Of a stretch of DNA of 9,954 nt, positions 6,832-9,954 are shown piece after piece; within the stretch, counting starts at the first letter, position 1, and each line of letters opens with the position of its first letter. The stretch lies in the NCBI GenBank assembly GCA_947472115.1, contig CANIZU010000056.1:1-9954 (forward strand), written 5' to 3'. A program made the position numbers and the translations under genes. The notes below the pieces were generated by a model. That model was given only the letters and a program-made list of their open reading frames with translations, was not told where the DNA came from and searched no databases. This DNA is from Flavobacteriales bacterium. GTDB taxonomy: Bacteria > Bacteroidota > Bacteroidia > NS11-12g > UBA955.

Positions 6832-7893
6832 GTGAAAAACCTATTCCTCGCACTTACCACAATTACTATTTCGCAATTCTCATGGGCACAAGCCCCTGTG
6901 AACAATAACCCTGAATCCCATTTAAAAAACCTCACCCAATTGACCTTTGGCGGCGATAATGCAGAAGCCTATTGGAGTTTTGATAGCAAAGCAATTACGT
7001 TTCAAAGCAATTTTAAAACTTGGGGGGTTCAGTGCGATCAAATTTTTACCTCACCCATCAAAAAAATGGGAATAAAGGATACTACAAGAAAATCTACTCT
7101 CGTAAGCACCGGTCTGGGCCGAACCACTTGCTCCTATTTCATGCCTGACAACAAGCACATCCTCTACGCCAGCACCCACGAAGGCGATAGCGCTTGTCCA
7201 CCAACCCCAGAATCCAATGGCAAATACGTTTGGGCTATCTATTCCAATTTCGACATCTATGTGGCTGATTTAAAAGGAAATATCACCAACAAACTCACCA
7301 ACTCACCTGGATACGACGCCGAAGGAACCGTATCGCCCGATGGAAAATCTATCGTTTTCACTAGCACCCGTTCAGGCGACTTGGAACTCTGGATCATGGA
7401 CATCGATGGCAACAACCCACGTCAGATCACAACGGGTTTGGGTTACGATGGAGGCGCATTTTTCTCTCCCGACAGCAAGAAATTAGTTTTTCGCGCTTCA
7501 CGACCTGAGACCGAAGAGGAAAAAGCCAAATACATAGATCTTCTCAGCAAAGGACTTGTAGAGCCAACAAATATGGAAATTTACACTTGCAATGTAGATG
7601 GTAGCAACCTGCACCAAGTAACCCACTTAGGCAAAGCAAACTGGGCACCCTTTTATCACCCCAAAGGTCAAAAAATAATTTTCTCAAGTAATCACCATAG
7701 CAAACGCGGTTATGATTTCCAGTTGTATATGATCAACGAAGACGGCACAGGTCTTGAACGCATCACCAACAATAGCTATTTCAATGCCTTCCCGATGTTC
7801 TCTCCCGACGGGAAAAAGCTGATTTTTAGTTCAAACAGAAACAATCACGGTACGCGCGACACCAATCTTTTTGTCGCCGAATGGGTTGACTAA
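6832..7893 (+). CDS. Exported TolB/PD40-type beta-propeller protein
   Basis: This 353-residue protein begins at GTG; the start is fixed by the signal peptide MKNLFLALTTITISQFSWAQ, which would otherwise be lost. No lipobox is present, so it is periplasmic or surface-exposed. At least six PD40/WD40-like blades can be seen, with cores near 48-58 (WSFDSKAITF), 103-112 (FMPDNKHILY), 168-178 (SPDGKSIVF), 211-221, 275-284 and 323-333 (SPDGKKLIF). Between several of them lies the LTNxxGYD or ITTGLGYD type of turn. It resembles the propeller of TolB and of the propeller-peptidase proteins of Bacteroidota, but no peptidase or peptidoglycan-binding domain follows. The four cysteines (residues 68, 100, 122, 253) could form disulphides. 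It follows the heme-type genes by 86 bp with its own candidate promoter and precedes recO by 11 bp. Its function is unknown; a binding or scaffold role is likely. Confidence 0.75.
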   Translation: MKNLFLALTTITISQFSWAQAPVNNNPESHLKNLTQLTFGGDNAEAYWSFDSKAITFQSNFKTWGVQCDQIFTSPIKKMGIKDTTRKSTLVSTGLGRTTCSYFMPDNKHILYASTHEGDSACPPTPESNGKYVWAIYSNFDIYVADLKGNITNKLTNSPGYDAEGTVSPDGKSIVFTSTRSGDLELWIMDIDGNNPRQITTGLGYDGGAFFSPDSKKLVFRASRPETEEEKAKYIDLLSKGLVEPTNMEIYTCNVDGSNLHQVTHLGKANWAPFYHPKGQKIIFSSNHHSKRGYDFQLYMINEDGTGLERITNNSYFNAFPMFSPDGKKLIFSSNRNNHGTRDTNLFVAEWVD

Positions 7894-7904
7894 TTTTCGA
7901 TGCG

Positions 7905-8615
7905 ATGCTTGTTAAATCAGAAGCACTGGTCATCAAGCGCACACCCTATACGGACCATTCTGCCGTTGTGAAACTATTTACCCGAGAATTTGGCCTGCTA
8001 CCCTTCTTGATTCAAGGACTCCACGGCAAACAGAATAAAAATTCCCTTTTCCAACCCGGAACCCTCATCGAAGTCGTTTTTCACAAGCAAAATCGAGGCA
8101 TGATGCGGGCCAAAGAAGTTTCTTTGATATCGGGTTGGGGATACACCCATCACCCACTGCACGATCAAGTACGATGGTTTTTTCTTGAGATTTTGAGTCA
8201 TAGTTTACACGAAGAACAGCCAGAAGAAACACTATTCGACCTTAGCAAAATAACCTTTCAATCGCTAAACGACGGCTGCAAACACTTACCGATTTTACCG
8301 ATTCAATTTTTATATAAATTTTGCGATGTCACCGGTCATGGCATTCAAATCACCGAAGAAACGAAACGTATTGGATTCGACATTTTGTCGGGGATGCCTG
8401 CCACATCAAAGAGCGTCCCTTCCAACATGATCGATGGGGAATTGTGTACCGCACTAGAAGAAATTTCCATCAACAACAACTTCACGCTACCGTCCAAACA
8501 AAGAAGGAGCCTCGTTAATATATTGGTACAGTACTTAGAAATTCACGCCATTCCTGGCAAAACATTGAAGTCGCTAGACATCTTGCAAATGATTATGCAA
8601 GAACCGCAGCAGTAG
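7905..8615 (+). CDS. recO: DNA repair / recombination mediator RecO
   Basis: This 236-residue cytoplasmic protein works in the RecFOR pathway, helping load RecA onto SSB-coated single-stranded DNA. The N-terminal OB-fold region (about 1-80) starts MLVKSEALVIKRTPYTDHSA and continues VVKLFTREFGLLPFLIQGLHGKQ. LFQPGTLIEVVFHKQNRG follows, all typical of RecO. The helical C-terminal part contains FLYKFCDVTGHGIQ; only one cysteine remains at the place where many RecO proteins carry a zinc site. The length is normal for Bacteroidota RecO. The ATG at 7905 is preferred over the ATG at 7900, which is in another frame. It is probably co-transcribed with the propeller gene 11 bp upstream. Its last 23 bases overlap the convergent fbp gene. 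Confidence 0.88.
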   Translation: MLVKSEALVIKRTPYTDHSAVVKLFTREFGLLPFLIQGLHGKQNKNSLFQPGTLIEVVFHKQNRGMMRAKEVSLISGWGYTHHPLHDQVRWFFLEILSHSLHEEQPEETLFDLSKITFQSLNDGCKHLPILPIQFLYKFCDVTGHGIQITEETKRIGFDILSGMPATSKSVPSNMIDGELCTALEEISINNNFTLPSKQRRSLVNILVQYLEIHAIPGKTLKSLDILQMIMQEPQQ

Positions 8616-9615
8616 CCTCTTCGTTCAGCATCGCCACAGCCAAATCCACCATATTCTTAGAGCCGATAAACAAAGGCACACGCTGATGTAATTCCGTTGG
8701 CTTCACATCCAAAACACGCTCAGTTCCAGTGCTCGCAGCGCCGCCGGCCTGTTCAACCAAAAAAGCCATCGTATTGCACTCATACATCAAACGCAATTTA
8801 CCATTAGGTGTCTTTTCAGTGGGAGGATAGAAAAAGATACCACCCTTTAATAAATTCCTATGAAAATCGGCAATCAATGATCCAATATACCGCGCAGAAT
8901 AAGGTCGGCTCGTAGACTTATCCTTCGTCTTACAATAGTTAATATAGGCTTGAACACCCGCTGGAAAATCTTCAAAATTTCCTTCATTCACGCTAAATAT
9001 CTTTCCGTCTGCTGGCGTTTGAATATTGGGATGACTCAAGCAAAATTCCTGAATACCATCGTCCAAGGTAAATCCATTCAGGCCCACGCCTGTTGAATAA
9101 ACCAACATCGTACTGGAACCATAAATAAAATATCCCGCAGCCACCTGATGCTTGCCTTTTTGTAAACAATCATCGATGCTCGGCGCAGCCATTGGGTTTT
9201 TGCGACTGTAAACCGAAAAAATGGTACCTATACTCGCATTTACATCAATGTTAGAACTTCCGTCCAAAGGGTCCATCGCCACCACATATTTCTCATTTTC
9301 AGCCCCTTCAACGTAATACACATCGTCGTTCTCTTCAGAAATAATCATACACACCTCACCGCTTCTCTCAAGGTTGGCAATAAAAATATCGTTTGCGATG
9401 ATATCCAACTTCTTCTGCTCCTCACCCTGAATATTCGTAGAGCCTTGATTACCAAGTATATCCACCAAACCCGCTTTGCGAACATCGCGGTTCACCATCT
9501 TAGCTGCAAGCTCCAACGATCTAAAAATCTTACTTAAAGAACCTTGGGCGTCTTTATACAGCGACTGCTGGTCAACAATAAACTGTTCGAGGGTGATAAC
9601 TTTAGAATAGGACAT
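8593..9615 (-). CDS. fbp: Class I fructose-1,6-bisphosphatase
   Basis: This 340-residue cytoplasmic gluconeogenic enzyme hydrolyses fructose-1,6-bisphosphate to fructose-6-phosphate using divalent metal ions. Metal-binding acidic residues are seen in ISEEND (92-97) and in the signature DPLDGSSNID (115-124). Substrate-binding segments include the ARYIGSLIADFHRNLLKGG stretch, then FYPPTEKTPNGKLRLMYECN and the late AFLVEQAGGAAS and HQRVPLFIGS. The full length and all the expected motifs indicate an intact enzyme. Class I in this setting fits Flavobacteriales-like genomes rather than Bacteroidales, which usually use class III. The start at 9615 is the ATG giving the usual short N-terminal helix. 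The gene is divergent from an aspartate kinase gene (77 bp between) and its stop lies inside recO, so the two coding regions overlap tail to tail by 23 bp. Confidence 0.95.
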   Translation of the reverse strand: MSYSKVITLEQFIVDQQSLYKDAQGSLSKIFRSLELAAKMVNRDVRKAGLVDILGNQGSTNIQGEEQKKLDIIANDIFIANLERSGEVCMIISEENDDVYYVEGAENEKYVVAMDPLDGSSNIDVNASIGTIFSVYSRKNPMAAPSIDDCLQKGKHQVAAGYFIYGSSTMLVYSTGVGLNGFTLDDGIQEFCLSHPNIQTPADGKIFSVNEGNFEDFPAGVQAYINYCKTKDKSTSRPYSARYIGSLIADFHRNLLKGGIFFYPPTEKTPNGKLRLMYECNTMAFLVEQAGGAASTGTERVLDVKPTELHQRVPLFIGSKNMVDLAVAMLNEEATAAVLA

Positions 9616-9692
9616 AACTACTTTAACAACAAATGGTATTTATTTTGCAAAACAACAACAAAAACCCCAATTAAACGACTACTAACCCATCA
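9616..9692. promoter_or_regulatory. Divergent promoter region between fbp and aspartate kinase
   Basis: This 77-bp AT-rich gap contains AAC-rich tracts. On the minus strand, TTG (9656-9658) lies 17 bases before TACCATTTG (9638-9630), a loose -33/-7 pair for fbp with one extra spacer base in the -7 box. On the plus strand, TATTTTG at 9641-9647 is one base short of the -7 consensus and lacks a -33 partner. The two candidates nearly abut, so the two promoters may compete. Confidence 0.3.
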
Positions 9693-9954
9693 ATGAGAAT
9701 TTTCAAATTTGGAGGTGCCTCCATCAAAGACGCTGCAGGAGTAAAAAATGTGGCTTCCATCCTTACCAAGGACGACTCCAATGATGTACTTGTCGTTATT
9801 AGCGCTATGGGAAAGACTACCAATGCGTTAGAGTCGGTAATTCACCACAAATACCACAATACCGGCCAGGTAAAAACGGCATTACAAGTAGTTTTAGATT
9901 ATCACAATGGCATCCTTGCAGAACTATTTGAATCGGGCAATTTATTTGGTGTAA
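9693..9954 (+). CDS. Aspartate kinase, N-terminal part
   Basis: The first 87 codons of a gene that continues past the right edge are present. The protein begins MRIFKFGGASIKDAAGV, with the KFGGAS nucleotide-binding signature of aspartokinases at 5-10. It continues to LVVISAMGKTTNALE (about 34-48), the strand and turn that bind ATP and aspartate. The enzyme phosphorylates L-aspartate at the entry to lysine, threonine and methionine synthesis and acts in the cytoplasm. Whether it is a single-function enzyme or fused to homoserine dehydrogenase, and whether ACT regulatory domains follow, cannot be seen here. The ATG has no Shine-Dalgarno sequence and follows a short A-rich leader. Its divergence from fbp is an arrangement I associate with Flavobacteriales. 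Confidence 0.88.
   Translation, partial: MRIFKFGGASIKDAAGVKNVASILTKDDSNDVLVVISAMGKTTNALESVIHHKYHNTGQVKTALQVVLDYHNGILAELFESGNLFGV

Noticed and set aside
1..9954. tRNA, rRNA, CRISPR arrays, insertion sequences
   Set aside because: No cloverleaf-like segment, regularly spaced repeat, transposase-like frame or long terminal inverted repeats were seen on either strand.

Overview
The window looks like a chromosomal segment from a member of the Bacteroidota, probably close to Flavobacteriales. The evidence is a cargo protein with a type IX secretion (T9SS) C-terminal domain, HmuY-family proteins next to a TonB-dependent receptor, promoter -7 elements of the TAnnTTTG type, A-rich start regions without Shine-Dalgarno sequences, and a class I fructose-bisphosphatase divergent from aspartate kinase. 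The placement is inferred from gene content; no ribosomal RNA is present.

Left part (1-2114, minus strand): a gene for the Hsp70-type chaperone HscA, followed with no gap by the 5' part of a probable outer-membrane beta-barrel protein that runs off the left edge. A 183-bp divergent control region (2115-2297) separates hscA from the plus-strand cluster. It holds candidate -7 elements for both directions and a cluster of TGACA boxes that includes a 14-bp palindrome.

Centre (2298-6745, plus strand): a tightly packed three-gene unit. It encodes a HmuY-like protein with a signal peptide and a T9SS sorting domain, a TonB-dependent receptor with a heme-receptor-like FRAP/His/NPxL region, and a second HmuY-like protein that is a lipoprotein. 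The receptor has a TTG start three bases after the previous stop codon and a perfect 12-bp hairpin in its signal-peptide codons. The third gene overlaps the receptor by four bases. The two HmuY-like proteins are paralogues, and each appears to consist of two HmuY-like units. The likely job of the unit is capture of heme or a similar ligand at the cell surface by two differently anchored binders, which hand it to the receptor for TonB-driven import.

Right-centre (6746-8615, plus strand): after an 86-bp gap with a good -33/-7 promoter and a 5' hairpin come a periplasmic or surface TolB/PD40-type beta-propeller protein (GTG start) and, 11 bp later, the recombination mediator recO.

Right end (8593-9954): fbp (class I fructose-1,6-bisphosphatase, minus strand) converges on recO with a 23-bp coding overlap. 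A 77-bp divergent region then separates fbp from the 5' part of an aspartate kinase gene on the plus strand. No RNA genes, insertion sequences or CRISPR arrays were seen.
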